Source of the DNA: Dysgonamonadaceae bacterium
GTDB lineage: Bacteria; Bacteroidota; Bacteroidia; Bacteroidales; Dysgonomonadaceae
Assembly (NCBI GenBank): GCA_031254645.1
Contig: JAIRUA010000008.1
Span: 51,210 to 115,209, forward strand
Length of the DNA: 64,000 nucleotides
Direction of reading: 5' to 3'
A program made the translations under genes and the position numbers. The stretch's first letter is position 1. Each line of letters opens with the position of its first letter. Shown here in pieces: positions 1 to 8,931 of this stretch. The notes under the pieces were generated by a model, which was not told the DNA's origin, ran no database searches, and worked only from the letters and a program-made list of their open reading frames with translations.

Positions 1-1
1 A

Positions 2-604
2 GATGAATTTGATATTTCAAAACATCGCGGTGAAGATTTCCAATTGGGATTTAGATTGGCGAAAATGATGAATCACGACCGAATCTATCTCATTGATGCA
101 AGATCGACATTGCCAACGACTTGGTGTGGTTTTTTAGATTGCAATTCAATAGATATAAAACTTTTTGAATCAGGCTTATCGTATACAGAACTTCAGAGGG
201 CTTTAGGAACTGAAAGGCAATTTGAGAGATCCAAGCGACACGATGTTGAGCGTTTTTACCATTGGCAAGATTCTATGAAAAATGAAATGACACTTGTGGA
301 TTATCTCACGATGATGAATACTCCAAATTACTTATTGAAACAGCATCAAGCAAATATATTTGGGATGCCGTTAATCGGAGCCGGCATCAATTACTTTGGC
401 GCAGATCATATAGCAAATTGGTATCGCAGAGATATCCGAATATTTTCAAATGTGCACGACATTGCTGACTTCGACACCGAAGAGCGATTACTCTTAATCA
501 TTGGTGCTAGTCACGTCTGGCCGCTCAGACAACTATTCAGTGATTACCCCGATTTCAATTACGTCGAAATAAACGATTATTTAAAATCGCTAAACCAAAA
601 TTGA
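2..604 (+). CDS. DUF5694 family protein, 5'-truncated by window edge
   Basis: The reading frame is open from base 2, so the true start lies outside the window; the TTG at 44 is only an internal codon. About 200 residues of the C-terminal part are visible. The motif FRLAKMMNHDRIYLIDA and the ending IIGASHVWPLRQLF resemble the DUF5694 family, proteins of roughly 250-280 residues common in Bacteroidota and distantly related to the TraB/GumN-type fold; about 70-80 N-terminal residues would be missing. The biochemical role of the family is not established. It ends 76 bases before the convergent comEC stop, with no clear terminator between. The family call is from memory of conserved motifs and is moderately sure; no function is inferred. 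Confidence 0.6.
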   Translation, partial: DEFDISKHRGEDFQLGFRLAKMMNHDRIYLIDARSTLPTTWCGFLDCNSIDIKLFESGLSYTELQRALGTERQFERSKRHDVERFYHWQDSMKNEMTLVDYLTMMNTPNYLLKQHQANIFGMPLIGAGINYFGADHIANWYRRDIRIFSNVHDIADFDTEERLLLIIGASHVWPLRQLFSDYPDFNYVEINDYLKSLNQN

Positions 605-679
605 AAAATAATAACAAAAACGAGCCCATAGCTAGCAGTTTGGCGCAAGCGAGAGCACAACTCGTCCGAAATTTCAATT

Positions 680-2761
680 TTACCACTCTACTAAAAACGC
701 TCCCTCCTCGCCTATCACATAAGAATTTATTCCCAATCTTTCGCAATCGTATTTAATTCTGTCCGATACCCAACTTCGATATGATTGGTCGATAATTACT
801 TTTCGAGGTGAAACAAATTCCATTAGTTCCGACATCGAAATGCGCAGGTTATTGGTCAAAATCAAATAATCCAATTCCAATGGTTGTTCAGTAATCTTTC
901 CTTCGAAAATAGTTGAGGAAAGAATCAATATTCGCTTTCCGCCGAAGAAAACAAAACCATCGGCATTGTACCAAGACATAGCATCATCAATTAAAGACGG
1001 CTGATTAATTCTGTTTTTCATCAAATAGGGCGAAATAGAACGAAGAGCCAAAATATCATTATCAGTCAATAAATACGATGTTGCTCCATTAACAAAAGAA
1101 ATACCATAACCCTCTTGCATCGCGGCTACCAACATACGATTTCCACTCGTATTGGTTTGATGTTTGGCGTATGAATTGACGGAAAACAAAACAGCAATCA
1201 ACAAAAGCCCGACAATCAGCGATTTTCCGTGTCGATACATCACTGCAATTGTCAATATTGCGATTATCAAACAAATGATGCCTAACTGCCAGCCATCAAG
1301 CCAAATGTTTTCTATCTGTGAATAAGGCAAATGATGTACAAAAATGATAATATCGTTTGTCAATCGCAACACAAAAGTAAGTAACGTTGCCACTAATTCA
1401 TTCACAACCGGAATTTGATAAACTAAAAACAATCCACAAGCCAAATAAATAACCCACGATACCATTGGTACAATGATGATGTTGCTAATCCAAAAGTAAT
1501 TGGGAAAATAATTGAAATAATAGAGCGACAAAGGCGTTGTAACAAGCTGTGCCGCAAGCGAAACAGTGAGTAATGCCCAAAGTGGTTTAAGGAGTTTGTT
1601 TCGCGTTTTCCATATATCTTGAAATTTCGACTGGTAAAAAACAATGCCCAATACCGCCAAATAACTCATCTGAAAACCAATATCAAACAAATAATAGGGA
1701 TTGTAGATAAGCATAAAAAAGGCGCAAAGAAACACCGTATTGTATGTATCCGTTTTTCGACTTACTACTCTGGAAATAACAACAATAGAGAGCATCATCG
1801 CCGAGCGGACAACCGACGGCGGAAGTCCGGTAATAAACGAATAAAACAACAAAAAAGTGATGATAATAAGCGCTTTGAGTATCCGCGTGCTACGTTTTCG
1901 ATTCATAAAACCGAGCATAAAATCGAGTACAATAAAAATGATGCCCACGTGCATACCACTCACGGCAAGTACGTGCGCCACTCCGGCAGCTTGATAACTC
2001 GCCCGCAAATCTTGACTCAATTCTTCACGATAACCCAATGTGAGTGCCGCCAAAACACCAAATTCATTGCCGGAAATGCCTAAATCTTGGTAAATGGAAA
2101 GTAGTTTATTACGTGCTTTCATCGCAAGATTTACGATAGAAAACGGCGGTTTTTCATCAACTTGCTGCCAATTTGCGGCAGGAACGAAACTTGTGGCACT
2201 GACGCCTTTTCGCTTCAAAAAACGTGGATAATTGAATTCGTATGGGTTACCAAAATTGCGCGGCTTTTCGAAAGCGGCATTGACTAAAATTCGTTCGCCG
2301 GTTTCGAGAGAAAGTGATAGGCTATCTTTGGCGAGATATACCAACACTTTGTTATTCAGCAACTCGCCGTTGTCGATATTGGAAATCAAACGTAGTTCAT
2401 ATAACACCGACCGAGGTCTTTCTCTCGGCAGAGAAACAATTTTTGCCAAGTAAGTGTGCTGTTCGCCGATGTAGCGAAATTGTGTGTTTTCATCCGCTCT
2501 TTGGGTCAAAAACAGTCCGACTGAAAACAGCCAAAGCGTTACACCTAAACCAAAAAACCACCGAAATCGGTAATTTTTTCGATATAAATATCCGCTCAAC
2601 ATCAACCCGATACCAAACCAAAACGCAACGAGAAAAACAGAATAATAAAATCCCGCAACAACTTGAAAAACAATACCGAAAAGAAGTGCCAACAATAGAC
2701 GAAGAAACGGCGTTTTACGAAAAAAGAATACTGTGTCGTCGGCGATTTGTCGGCTACTCAT
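680..2761 (-). CDS. comEC: ComEC/Rec2-family competence membrane protein
   Basis: ComEC forms the inner-membrane channel that passes single-stranded DNA into the cytoplasm during natural transformation. At 693 residues it begins with two or three N-terminal membrane segments (about 20-85), then a soluble OB-like region (about 90-200, the DUF4131 area), then the polytopic competence domain starting near residue 225. The family signature SGMHVG is at about 268-273. After about residue 545 a soluble tail (MLVAAMQEGYGISF onward) occupies the place of the metallo-beta-lactamase domain, but I see no HxHxDH metal motif, so the nuclease-like domain is absent or degenerate, as in many Bacteroidota ComECs. 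It lies 57 bases downstream of nfeD on the same strand and is probably co-transcribed. Identity is secure; whether it mediates DNA uptake here is inferred. Confidence 0.9.
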   Translation of the reverse strand: MSSRQIADDTVFFFRKTPFLRLLLALLFGIVFQVVAGFYYSVFLVAFWFGIGLMLSGYLYRKNYRFRWFFGLGVTLWLFSVGLFLTQRADENTQFRYIGEQHTYLAKIVSLPRERPRSVLYELRLISNIDNGELLNNKVLVYLAKDSLSLSLETGERILVNAAFEKPRNFGNPYEFNYPRFLKRKGVSATSFVPAANWQQVDEKPPFSIVNLAMKARNKLLSIYQDLGISGNEFGVLAALTLGYREELSQDLRASYQAAGVAHVLAVSGMHVGIIFIVLDFMLGFMNRKRSTRILKALIIITFLLFYSFITGLPPSVVRSAMMLSIVVISRVVSRKTDTYNTVFLCAFFMLIYNPYYLFDIGFQMSYLAVLGIVFYQSKFQDIWKTRNKLLKPLWALLTVSLAAQLVTTPLSLYYFNYFPNYFWISNIIIVPMVSWVIYLACGLFLVYQIPVVNELVATLLTFVLRLTNDIIIFVHHLPYSQIENIWLDGWQLGIICLIIAILTIAVMYRHGKSLIVGLLLIAVLFSVNSYAKHQTNTSGNRMLVAAMQEGYGISFVNGATSYLLTDNDILALRSISPYLMKNRINQPSLIDDAMSWYNADGFVFFGGKRILILSSTIFEGKITEQPLELDYLILTNNLRISMSELMEFVSPRKVIIDQSYRSWVSDRIKYDCERLGINSYVIGEEGAFLVEW

Positions 2762-2795
2762 TGGAAAGAATTATGTCAGTTTGTTTCGTAATAAT

Positions 2796-2816
2796 ATAAT
2801 CTGCGTCATCTGCGTT
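2796..2816. repeat. Fragment of dispersed palindromic repeat
   Basis: The bases TGCGTCATCTGCGTT lie in the short gap between nfeD and comEC and repeat the right arm of the long inverted repeat at 24697-24791. Only one arm is present here, so it looks like a decayed copy. Confidence 0.5.
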
Positions 2817-2818
2817 CC

Positions 2819-4195
2819 CTATCTTTTAATCACATACAACTGAAAATTCTCATATCGCTTCACCTCCACTTCATCGCCTTTTTCGATAAATCCTTTCATT
2901 GATACAGCATCGTAAAGTTCGCCGTCGACATTCACTTTTCCCGAAGGGCGCAAAACAGTAGCTGCTACGCCCACTTTTCCTACCATTGCGGCAGGCGCTA
3001 ACGATACGGAAACAAAACCTTCTTGGTCGGCAGCAAGCGCAACTTTTCTAAACAATCCGGGGCGTCCAATGCGGCTCGACATATAGATAACAAAAATTAT
3101 TCCCATTCCCATTCCGCCCAAAACAATCATAATAGCGCGAAACATTTCCATAGCGGGTACATTTTCAAAATTAAACTTGATATTACCAACCAAGGCGAGT
3201 ATTAATCCGGTGAAAACAAACACAATACCCAAAATACCGGGTATTCCAAACCCGGGAAAGACAAATATCTCAAAGACTATCAATATCAATCCGACGACAA
3301 AAATGATAATTTCCCAGTGCTCCGCATATCCTGTCAGGTAAAGCGGTGTAAAATAGAGAATTGCCGCCGTTATTGCCACAGCACTCGGAAGCCCAACACC
3401 GGGCGATTGCAATTCCATATAAATGCCGCCGATAATAAACATAATGAGAAACGCTTGCAAAACGCCATTCGTCAAAAAGCCTTTTATTTGGTCATAAAAG
3501 GTTGGTTGATAAGTTACAAGTTCATAATCCGTGAATCCTAAATGTTCGGTAATCAGTTCGTGTAAACTTTCTACAATTCCATCACAAAACCCCAACGTTA
3601 CTGCTTGACTCGCCGTGAGCGTGAGCACTCGCATAGAATCAACTACGCCGGGAATAGCAGCGCCGCCGCCTACCATTGCTTCGGCAATTGCAGGGTCGCG
3701 CCGCCATACGGAAATGGTGTCACCGTTTTCCACACGCGTAATTTTTCCGTGGCTTTCTGCCGTAGCACGCATCATTCCACGCATATAGGATTGAAGTTTA
3801 TCAGGTGCTTCGCTTCCACTGCCGCCGCTTACCACTGTTGCCGCACCAATCGTAGCACTCTGGCGCATAAAGATGCTATCGCAAGCAATGGAAATCAATG
3901 CACCTGCCGAAGCGGCATTATTATCGATAAATACATACACCGGGAGTGGAAAATGAAGAATTGCCGTGCGCATCGAATCAGCTTCAACCACGCCGCCACC
4001 ATACGTATTCATATGCAGAATCACACAAGCGGCATCCATTTGTTGCGCTTCGCGTAAACCGTTTCGCAAGTGAATCCACGTATTACTGCCAATATTTTGC
4101 TTGATATCAATGCGGTACACTATCGGTCTTTCATCTTGCGAAAAAAGATTAAGCGACGCAGAGATGAAAAGCAGGAGAAATATAAATTGTTTCAT
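2819..4195 (-). CDS. NfeD-family membrane serine protease (ClpP-class plus NfeD domain)
   Basis: Long-form NfeD protein, 458 residues. A signal peptide (1-19) precedes a ClpP-class protease domain (about 25-230). Within it, Ser96 in AASAG and Lys133 in PDKLQ sit where the Ser-Lys catalytic dyad of NfeD/STOPP peptidases is expected, and HMNTYGGGV (61-69) corresponds to the substrate-binding strand and oxyanion region. Several transmembrane helices follow (about 250-385), and the C-terminus is the NfeD OB-fold domain (about 395-458, VGKVGVAATVLRPSGKV). Family members partner with SPFH/stomatin proteins in membrane quality control; no stomatin gene is adjacent here. The start is supported by a TACCTTTG box upstream on the minus strand. 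Family assignment is firm, protease activity is inferred from motifs. Confidence 0.9.
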   Translation of the reverse strand: MKQFIFLLLFISASLNLFSQDERPIVYRIDIKQNIGSNTWIHLRNGLREAQQMDAACVILHMNTYGGGVVEADSMRTAILHFPLPVYVFIDNNAASAGALISIACDSIFMRQSATIGAATVVSGGSGSEAPDKLQSYMRGMMRATAESHGKITRVENGDTISVWRRDPAIAEAMVGGGAAIPGVVDSMRVLTLTASQAVTLGFCDGIVESLHELITEHLGFTDYELVTYQPTFYDQIKGFLTNGVLQAFLIMFIIGGIYMELQSPGVGLPSAVAITAAILYFTPLYLTGYAEHWEIIIFVVGLILIVFEIFVFPGFGIPGILGIVFVFTGLILALVGNIKFNFENVPAMEMFRAIMIVLGGMGMGIIFVIYMSSRIGRPGLFRKVALAADQEGFVSVSLAPAAMVGKVGVAATVLRPSGKVNVDGELYDAVSMKGFIEKGDEVEVKRYENFQLYVIKR

Positions 4196-4226
4196 AACTG
4201 TCTTGTTTTATCGATTTTTTGAAGAA

Positions 4227-4234
4227 CAAAGGTA
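4227..4234 (-). promoter_or_regulatory. Bacteroidota -7 box upstream of nfeD
   Basis: On the minus strand this reads TACCTTTG, matching the TAnnTTTG consensus, 32 bases before the nfeD start. No clear -33 TTG was seen at the right distance. Confidence 0.45.
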
Positions 4235-4433
4235 AGAAACTGTTTCGATATTTTACGGTTTATTCTAATGGAATTGCGAGAAATCCTGTTTTTGGGGCTT
4301 ATTAAGGCAAATGTATTATTTATTTTCACTATTGAGAGGCAATCTGTTTATCGAACTTAAATGGGGTACTATTTCTTTTTTGTCTTGTTGTTTTAGATTT
4401 TTAAGAATCTCTATTTTCTTTTTCGTCACTTTT

Positions 4434-4465
4434 TTTGTCTTTTCACCCGAAAAAGTCTATATTTG
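4434..4465 (+). promoter_or_regulatory. Bacteroidota sigma-ABfr promoter for folK
   Basis: TTTG at 4434-4437 and TATATTTG at 4458-4465 are separated by 20 bases, a good match to the -33/-7 promoter architecture of Bacteroidota. Transcription would start around 4472, which excludes a possible start codon at 4463 and supports translation from the ATG at 4484. Confidence 0.6.
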
Positions 4466-4483
4466 CACTTCAATAATTTTTTT

Positions 4484-4849
4484 ATGCATACAATTTTACT
4501 AAGTATAGGGTCAAATACCTTCGCAAAAACTAATATCGACAAGGCAAAGAGAATGCTCGTGCGCACTTTTCCGGATATTGTTTTTAGTTCTCCGACACTA
4601 ACGGAGCCGAGTGATGAAAAATACGTTTTTCCATTCCGCAATATTTTGGCACGGTTTGATAGCGAATTAACTCCTCAGGAAATCAAAGAAAAAACTAAAA
4701 TGATTGAAATAGCGGTTGGTCGCTCCCCAAAAGATAAGTATTTAGGGCGCGTTATCATTGATATCGACGTAATAAAATGTGGCGATGATATTCTTCGTCC
4801 CAACGACTATGAACGAGAATATGTGCAGGAGTTGTTAACTACATTTTAG
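4484..4849 (+). CDS. folK: Short HPPK-like 6-hydroxymethyl-7,8-dihydropterin pyrophosphokinase
   Basis: At 121 residues this is a compact relative of HPPK, the enzyme that transfers pyrophosphate from ATP to 6-hydroxymethyl-dihydropterin in folate synthesis. It opens with ILLSIGSNTF, the family's N-terminal LGSN-type strand, and carries GRVIIDIDVIKCGDDI near residues 87-102, which aligns with the RxxDLDILLYG metal- and ATP-binding motif; the leading Arg is present but the spacing is altered. Typical FolK proteins have about 150-170 residues, so this is a shortened form lacking the usual tail. The ATG at 4484 is chosen because the promoter box ends at 4465. It is convergent with folE, another pterin gene, which supports the assignment. 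An inactive or altered-specificity HPPK homologue remains possible. Confidence 0.7.
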   Translation: MHTILLSIGSNTFAKTNIDKAKRMLVRTFPDIVFSSPTLTEPSDEKYVFPFRNILARFDSELTPQEIKEKTKMIEIAVGRSPKDKYLGRVIIDIDVIKCGDDILRPNDYEREYVQELLTTF

Positions 4850-4872
4850 GAAACACGTTTTATTCAAAAAAG

Positions 4873-4911
4873 AAAATCGGTAGAAAATAATAATTATTTC
4901 CTACCGATTTT
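4873..4911. terminator. Bidirectional terminator between folK and folE
   Basis: The arms AAAATCGGTAG (4873-4883) and CTACCGATTTT (4901-4911) are perfect complements and end in T-rich flanks on both strands. They lie between convergent genes. Confidence 0.75.
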
Positions 4912-4949
4912 GTATGTGCTAACAACATTTCATTTAACCTGTAACACTA

Positions 4950-5528
4950 TTACCTATTCTTTATCAATGAAATAAATTCTTCTCTCGTTTTTTGCTCTTT
5001 GAATACGCCTGTAAAATCGGAAGTGGTGGTTACTGAGTTTTGTTTTTCCACGCCGCGCATCTGCATACACATATGTTGTGCTTCGATGACAACCATTACT
5101 CCCATCGGATTCAGTGTTTTTTGAATACATTCTTTGATTTGAAGTGTAAGTCGTTCCTGTACCTGCAATCGACGGGCGAAGACATCTACCACCCGGGCAA
5201 TTTTACTTAATCCCGTAATGTATCCGTCGGGGATATACGCTACATGCGCTTTTCCGAAAAAGGGCAACATATGATGTTCGCACAAAGAAAAGAGATCAAT
5301 ATCTTTTACAATAACCATCTGACGATAATCTTCGCGAAACAGAGCAGAACGCAAAATTTCTTCCGGATCTTGCCAATACCCTTTCGTTAGATATTGCATT
5401 GCTTTCGCTACACGATCAGGCGTTTTGATTAATCCCTCACGGTCAGGATCTTCTCCCAAAAGGGGAAGAATCTCTCTCATATAAGATGAGATGGTGGCTT
5501 TTTTATTTTCTAATTCTTCGGAAGACAT
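4950..5528 (-). CDS. folE: GTP cyclohydrolase I
   Basis: FolE converts GTP to 7,8-dihydroneopterin triphosphate, the first step of folate and pterin synthesis, as a cytosolic homodecamer. At 192 residues the length is normal. The zinc ligands are visible: Cys83 and His86 in LCEHHMLPF, and Cys154 in QHMCMQMRG. The substrate-binding stretch [21 protein letters not shown] (104-124) and the C-terminal [10 protein letters not shown] are also conserved, so the enzyme should be active. It is the last gene of a minus-strand run (DUF1599, DoxX-type, tpiA, SPOR, folE), 20 bases after the SPOR gene, and ends at a strong bidirectional terminator. Confidence 0.97.
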   Translation of the reverse strand: MSSEELENKKATISSYMREILPLLGEDPDREGLIKTPDRVAKAMQYLTKGYWQDPEEILRSALFREDYRQMVIVKDIDLFSLCEHHMLPFFGKAHVAYIPDGYITGLSKIARVVDVFARRLQVQERLTLQIKECIQKTLNPMGVMVVIEAQHMCMQMRGVEKQNSVTTTSDFTGVFKEQKTREEFISLIKNR

Positions 5529-5548
5529 AATGTTCGTTTTTTATTTTC

Positions 5549-6037
5549 TTACCGATTCACAGGAATTCTCACATCGTCTTGCACGATAGACAATTCTCGC
5601 CCGAAAGCCGGAAATCTTCTGCGCATTTCGTGCATTGCTTCTTCGGCTTCATCACGGGTTTCAAAATTACCAACACGTAATCGCCAAAAAGGGGATTGAA
5701 AAAACACCCGCGTTTCGTGTTCGGGAAATGCATTTTTGATAACACTCTCTCTTTGTTCCGCTTGTGCACGCGAAGTGCGTTGTTCGTTTCCGGCAAATGC
5801 TTGAATTTTAAAACCTTGCATTTCGTGAAACGCTGAGCCGTCAGCGCCAATTGTTACCGGACGTGGCGGTGCCATCGGTCTACCTAGTACGTGTCTGATA
5901 TTTTCATCCTCATAAACCGTAACCCTGCCGCCTCCACGTGCAGTGGAATTCAATTCATTGAGTATTTCCCGTCTTTGCCCAACACTTTGCGCAATGGAAG
6001 CGAAAAGCAACAGAGTTATTATTAAAATCGTTCTCAT
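5549..6037 (-). CDS. Secreted SPOR-domain protein
   Basis: A 162-residue protein with a signal peptide (about 1-20, ending SVGQ). The C-terminal SPOR domain (about 72-160) is recognised from FKIQAFAGNEQ, followed by RVFFQSPFWRLRVGNFETRDEAEEAM, the characteristic repeat in which the domain binds denuded peptidoglycan at septa. The segment between (20-70) is low in recognisable structure. No membrane anchor beyond the signal peptide is visible, so it is probably periplasmic. It sits between tpiA and folE in a gene order that I know to be conserved in Bacteroidota. Its role at the division site is inferred from the domain. Confidence 0.85.
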   Translation of the reverse strand: MRTILIITLLLFASIAQSVGQRREILNELNSTARGGGRVTVYEDENIRHVLGRPMAPPRPVTIGADGSAFHEMQGFKIQAFAGNEQRTSRAQAEQRESVIKNAFPEHETRVFFQSPFWRLRVGNFETRDEAEEAMHEMRRRFPAFGRELSIVQDDVRIPVNR

Positions 6038-6045
6038 TTTTTTGA

Positions 6046-6095
6046 GTTTTATAGTTCGATAGTTTTATAGCGATACAACTATCGAACTATAAAAC
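6046..6095. repeat. Perfect 19-bp inverted repeat between tpiA and the SPOR gene
   Basis: GTTTTATAGTTCGATAGTT (6046-6064) is exactly complementary to 6077-6095 around a 12-base spacer that partly repeats the arm. It lies inside the operon in the 75-base gap after tpiA, and could be a processing or attenuation hairpin or an intergenic palindromic repeat. Confidence 0.7.
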
Positions 6096-6112
6096 TATCC
6101 ACTATTAACTAA

Positions 6113-6868
6113 TCAAAATGCCTCAATAATCGGCATAAATCTATCTACTCCCAACGATGCGCCGCCAATAAGTCCGCCGTCCACATCGGGTTTAGAGAAA
6201 AGTTCTTTCGCATTTGCTGCGTTTGCACTGCCGCCGTAAAGGATAGAGGTGTTGTCCGACACGTCCTTTCCATATTTTCCATCAAGGACATCACGGATGA
6301 AAGCGTGCATTTCTTGCGCTTGGTCGGCTGTTGCCGTTTTTCCTGTACCAATAGCCCAAACAGGCTCGTAAGCCAACACGATTTTTCCGAATTCTTTAGC
6401 AGAAAGGTCAAATAACGACTCTTCGATTTGCCATTTTACAATATTGAAATGTTCGCCTGCTTCTCTTTCTTCCAACATTTCACCGATACAGAAAATCGGT
6501 GTTAATCCGTTTGCCAAGGCAAGAAGGGTTTTTTCTTTCAACATTTCGGGATTTTCGCCATAATAGGCGCGACGCTCGCTGTGTCCCAAAATCACATATT
6601 TTGCACCTGTGGAAGCTACCATTTCCGCCGAAACTTCGCCGGTGTAAGCGCCCGATGCTTTGTCGGCACAATTTTGCGCAGCAACACCGATTTTGCCGGT
6701 ATCAATTGCACTTGCAACCGATGCCAAATGAATAAATGGCGTGCCGATAACAACGTCGCAATTAACGGTTTTACCTGCTAATGCGGCATTTAGTTCTTTT
6801 GCTAATGCTATTCCTTCTTGCAGGTTATTGTTCATTTTCCAGTTTCCTGCTACAATGTTTTTTCTCAT
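6113..6868 (-). CDS. tpiA: Triosephosphate isomerase
   Basis: Interconverts dihydroxyacetone phosphate and glyceraldehyde 3-phosphate in glycolysis and gluconeogenesis. The 251-residue length is standard. Catalytic residues are all visible: Asn9 and Lys11 in GNWKMN, His96 in ILGHSERR, and Glu168 in [12 protein letters not shown], which also contains the flexible loop 6. The phosphate-binding GGSANAAN and IGGASL motifs close the barrel. It begins 19 bases after the DoxX-type gene stop, within the same minus-strand run, consistent with operon expression. Confidence 0.98.
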   Translation of the reverse strand: MRKNIVAGNWKMNNNLQEGIALAKELNAALAGKTVNCDVVIGTPFIHLASVASAIDTGKIGVAAQNCADKASGAYTGEVSAEMVASTGAKYVILGHSERRAYYGENPEMLKEKTLLALANGLTPIFCIGEMLEEREAGEHFNIVKWQIEESLFDLSAKEFGKIVLAYEPVWAIGTGKTATADQAQEMHAFIRDVLDGKYGKDVSDNTSILYGGSANAANAKELFSKPDVDGGLIGGASLGVDRFMPIIEAF

Positions 6869-6887
6869 ATTTTTATTATGTTATTTA

Positions 6888-8174
6888 TTAGTCTATCCAT
6901 TTAAAAATCATCAGCGGTACCAAAAACAGTAATCCAATAATGATTAATTTCGTATTACTGCTCGCTCTTTTCTTATTAGTAAATTCGTGAAAATATTTTT
7001 CTCTCCACAATTCTTCCATTTGTCGAACAACCGTCGGAATCTCACTATTTGCCCATTTATTTACAACTGTTCCCTCGTGCAAGAGCATCAAACCCGGATT
7101 TGAACGAATCATTGTTTTCAAAACCCGCTCATCGCCGTGTACGATGTAAAATCCTGTCTGATGACGGCTTTCCCATTCAGCAATCACATTTAAAGGAGAA
7201 GCAGTTAGGAGATAAAATTGGCTAAATTGACCATTGTTTACGTTTGCAATTCGATTTATCTCTTCAAAATGTTTTAATTGCCTTGTATTCATCTTATTCA
7301 ACGAATGAGAAACCATTAAAAATGAATATGGCTTGTGTAAAATTAAATCAGTGATATTATCTTCCACAATCCACGCGCCGGTAGCTTCGTCATGATGCAG
7401 TGCTTCAATCGAAAAATTATCAATTGCCGGTCTTTCGCCTGCTCGCACCAAAACTGTTTTCATATCTACATATTCCCACGCAGGGTCGTCCCAAGGGAAA
7501 TCGTCTTGTGAAAACTCCTGTTCTACACCATTTTTTCTGTAAATCAAAATGGTTTCAAATACATCTCTGTTTGCAGGATCAACGCTCATTTGCTCGGGAA
7601 TATTCGCACCGATTTTATACGGTCTGAAATCAATAACAGGCAAACGGTATAAATTATATAGCGTGAAAAAAATGGCAGAAAAAATGACAAAAATCGCCAC
7701 ATATTTCGTCATTTCTTTCGAGAAAATCGGCGTCATTCGTTCCCACTTGAATACTAAAAATACGGTACAGAGCAGTAAAAATACGTTTTTCTGAAATGTT
7801 TGCCAATTAGTAATCACAAGCGCGTCACCAAAACAACCACAATCTGCTACCGGATTATTGAGCGCAATCCATAATGTGAGCGGTATGAAGAAAATCATAA
7901 AAAGGGCGATAAAAATCGTCGTCCATTTCCGATAAACTCCCAACAATAAAAATGCACCAAGTACTACCTCTGCTGCCACCATTACAACTGATCCCGGCAA
8001 TGCCAATGGAAAAAGTTCAGTAAGATTAAAACTAATCAAGTAATCCTGAATCTTATAGGTAGTTCCCAGCGGATCTATCGCTTTCACGAAACCCGAAAAA
8101 ACGAATACTGCGCCTACAATAATGCGGGCAATTTCCACCAAAAATTGTACTACTCTCTTCATATACTTTCGCAA
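6888..8174 (-). CDS. DoxX/MauE-type membrane protein (BT_3928 family)
   Basis: A 428-residue protein. The N-terminal half has four transmembrane helices of the DoxX/MauE type (about 8-170), with VFSGFVKAIDPLGTTYKIQDYL near residues 22-43 and GCFGDALVITNWQTFQKN near 113-130, a signature of this family including a conserved Cys pair (DCGCFG). A soluble periplasmic region (about 180-400) follows and a single C-terminal helix (about 403-425) closes it. The soluble part resembles a thioredoxin-like or redox partner domain, though I cannot see a clear CxxC. MauE relatives support disulfide formation. Its start overlaps the DUF1599 stop by 16 bases, so the two are translationally coupled. Function is not established. 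Confidence 0.8.
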   Translation of the reverse strand: MRKYMKRVVQFLVEIARIIVGAVFVFSGFVKAIDPLGTTYKIQDYLISFNLTELFPLALPGSVVMVAAEVVLGAFLLLGVYRKWTTIFIALFMIFFIPLTLWIALNNPVADCGCFGDALVITNWQTFQKNVFLLLCTVFLVFKWERMTPIFSKEMTKYVAIFVIFSAIFFTLYNLYRLPVIDFRPYKIGANIPEQMSVDPANRDVFETILIYRKNGVEQEFSQDDFPWDDPAWEYVDMKTVLVRAGERPAIDNFSIEALHHDEATGAWIVEDNITDLILHKPYSFLMVSHSLNKMNTRQLKHFEEINRIANVNNGQFSQFYLLTASPLNVIAEWESRHQTGFYIVHGDERVLKTMIRSNPGLMLLHEGTVVNKWANSEIPTVVRQMEELWREKYFHEFTNKKRASSNTKLIIIGLLFLVPLMIFKWID

Positions 8175-8707
8175 AAATGTAATTTTATCAATCCGAAAAT
8201 CGCATAATTAATCATATCTTTGTAATTGGCATCTATTCCTTCGGAAATCAATGTTTTACCATTGTTGCTCTCGATTTCCTTCGTACGATAGATTTTTTGC
8301 AAAATCAAATCGGTATAAGAACTGATGCGCATCATTCGCCACGCCTCATCGTAATCGTGATTTTTTGACAGCATCAAATTTTTGACATCGGTAATATGTT
8401 TGTCGTATAATTCGAGTACTTTTTCCGCCGAAATATCGATAGTGTCGGCATATCCTCGTTCGATTTGGACAAGACCAATAATGCCATAATTGACAATACC
8501 GATAAATTCGGGAAAAATGCCCTCGTCTATCTTGCTCTGTTTTTTTATTTCGAGCGAACGAATACGGTTTGCTTTGATATAAATCTGATCTGTAACCGAT
8601 TCGGGACGAAGAATACGCCACGATGCGCCATAATCGTGCAGTTTTTTACTGAATATTTCGCGACAAATAGCGGCGACTTCGTCGAATTGTTTGTTAGTTG
8701 TATCCAT
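8159..8707 (-). CDS. DUF1599 protein with two internal repeats
   Basis: A 182-residue cytosolic protein. Two copies of the DUF1599 unit are visible: HDYGASWRILRPESVTDQI near residues 24-42 and HDYDEAWRMMRISSYTDLI near 118-136, each followed by a K-I-x-R-x-K/S-x-E-I/E stretch, so the fold is an internal duplication. Similar all-helical metal-binding nucleotide-hydrolase-like proteins (MazG-type) have a comparable D/E pattern, but I cannot assign activity. The start is placed at the ATG giving MDTTNKQ, since the upstream extension is hydrophobic, poorly family-like and overlaps the promoter. It is the first gene of the five-gene run to folE, and a TATCTTTG box lies just upstream. Confidence 0.85.
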   Translation of the reverse strand: MDTTNKQFDEVAAICREIFSKKLHDYGASWRILRPESVTDQIYIKANRIRSLEIKKQSKIDEGIFPEFIGIVNYGIIGLVQIERGYADTIDISAEKVLELYDKHITDVKNLMLSKNHDYDEAWRMMRISSYTDLILQKIYRTKEIESNNGKTLISEGIDANYKDMINYAIFGLIKLHFCESI

Positions 8708-8732
8708 TATTGATGTTATGAAAATACAGGGA

Positions 8733-8740
8733 CAAAGATA
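8733..8740 (-). promoter_or_regulatory. -7 box for the DUF1599-to-folE run
   Basis: Reads TATCTTTG on the minus strand, matching TAnnTTTG, 26 bases before the chosen DUF1599 start. No good -33 element was found. Confidence 0.45.
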
Positions 8741-8885
8741 CGAAAAAAGGCACAAGTTTTCATCTTGTACCTTCTAATTTTTTCAATAATCCGAAATCTG
8801 TATCAATCATCGAACATTCAAATGAAATGGCACACCTCGTCTCAACACTATTCATCGGGTTCTTCCGTTGTGTTTATTAATCCTA

Positions 8886-8924
8886 ATCCGATATAACCGC
8901 ATCGTTAATGTGGTTGTGTCGGAT
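8886..8924 (-). terminator. Hairpin downstream of the PL6 lyase gene
   Basis: An imperfect 17-base stem (8886-8902 with 8908-8924, 14 pairs plus G-U) lies 8 bases past the lyase stop. There is no strong T-run on the minus strand, so termination is only suggested. Confidence 0.4.
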
Positions 8925-8931
8925 GTTGTTA

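Noticed and set aside
1619..2083. Plus-strand frame opposite comEC (about 150 codons)
   Set aside because: It is antisense to a well-supported membrane-protein gene, has atypical composition and no family resemblance.
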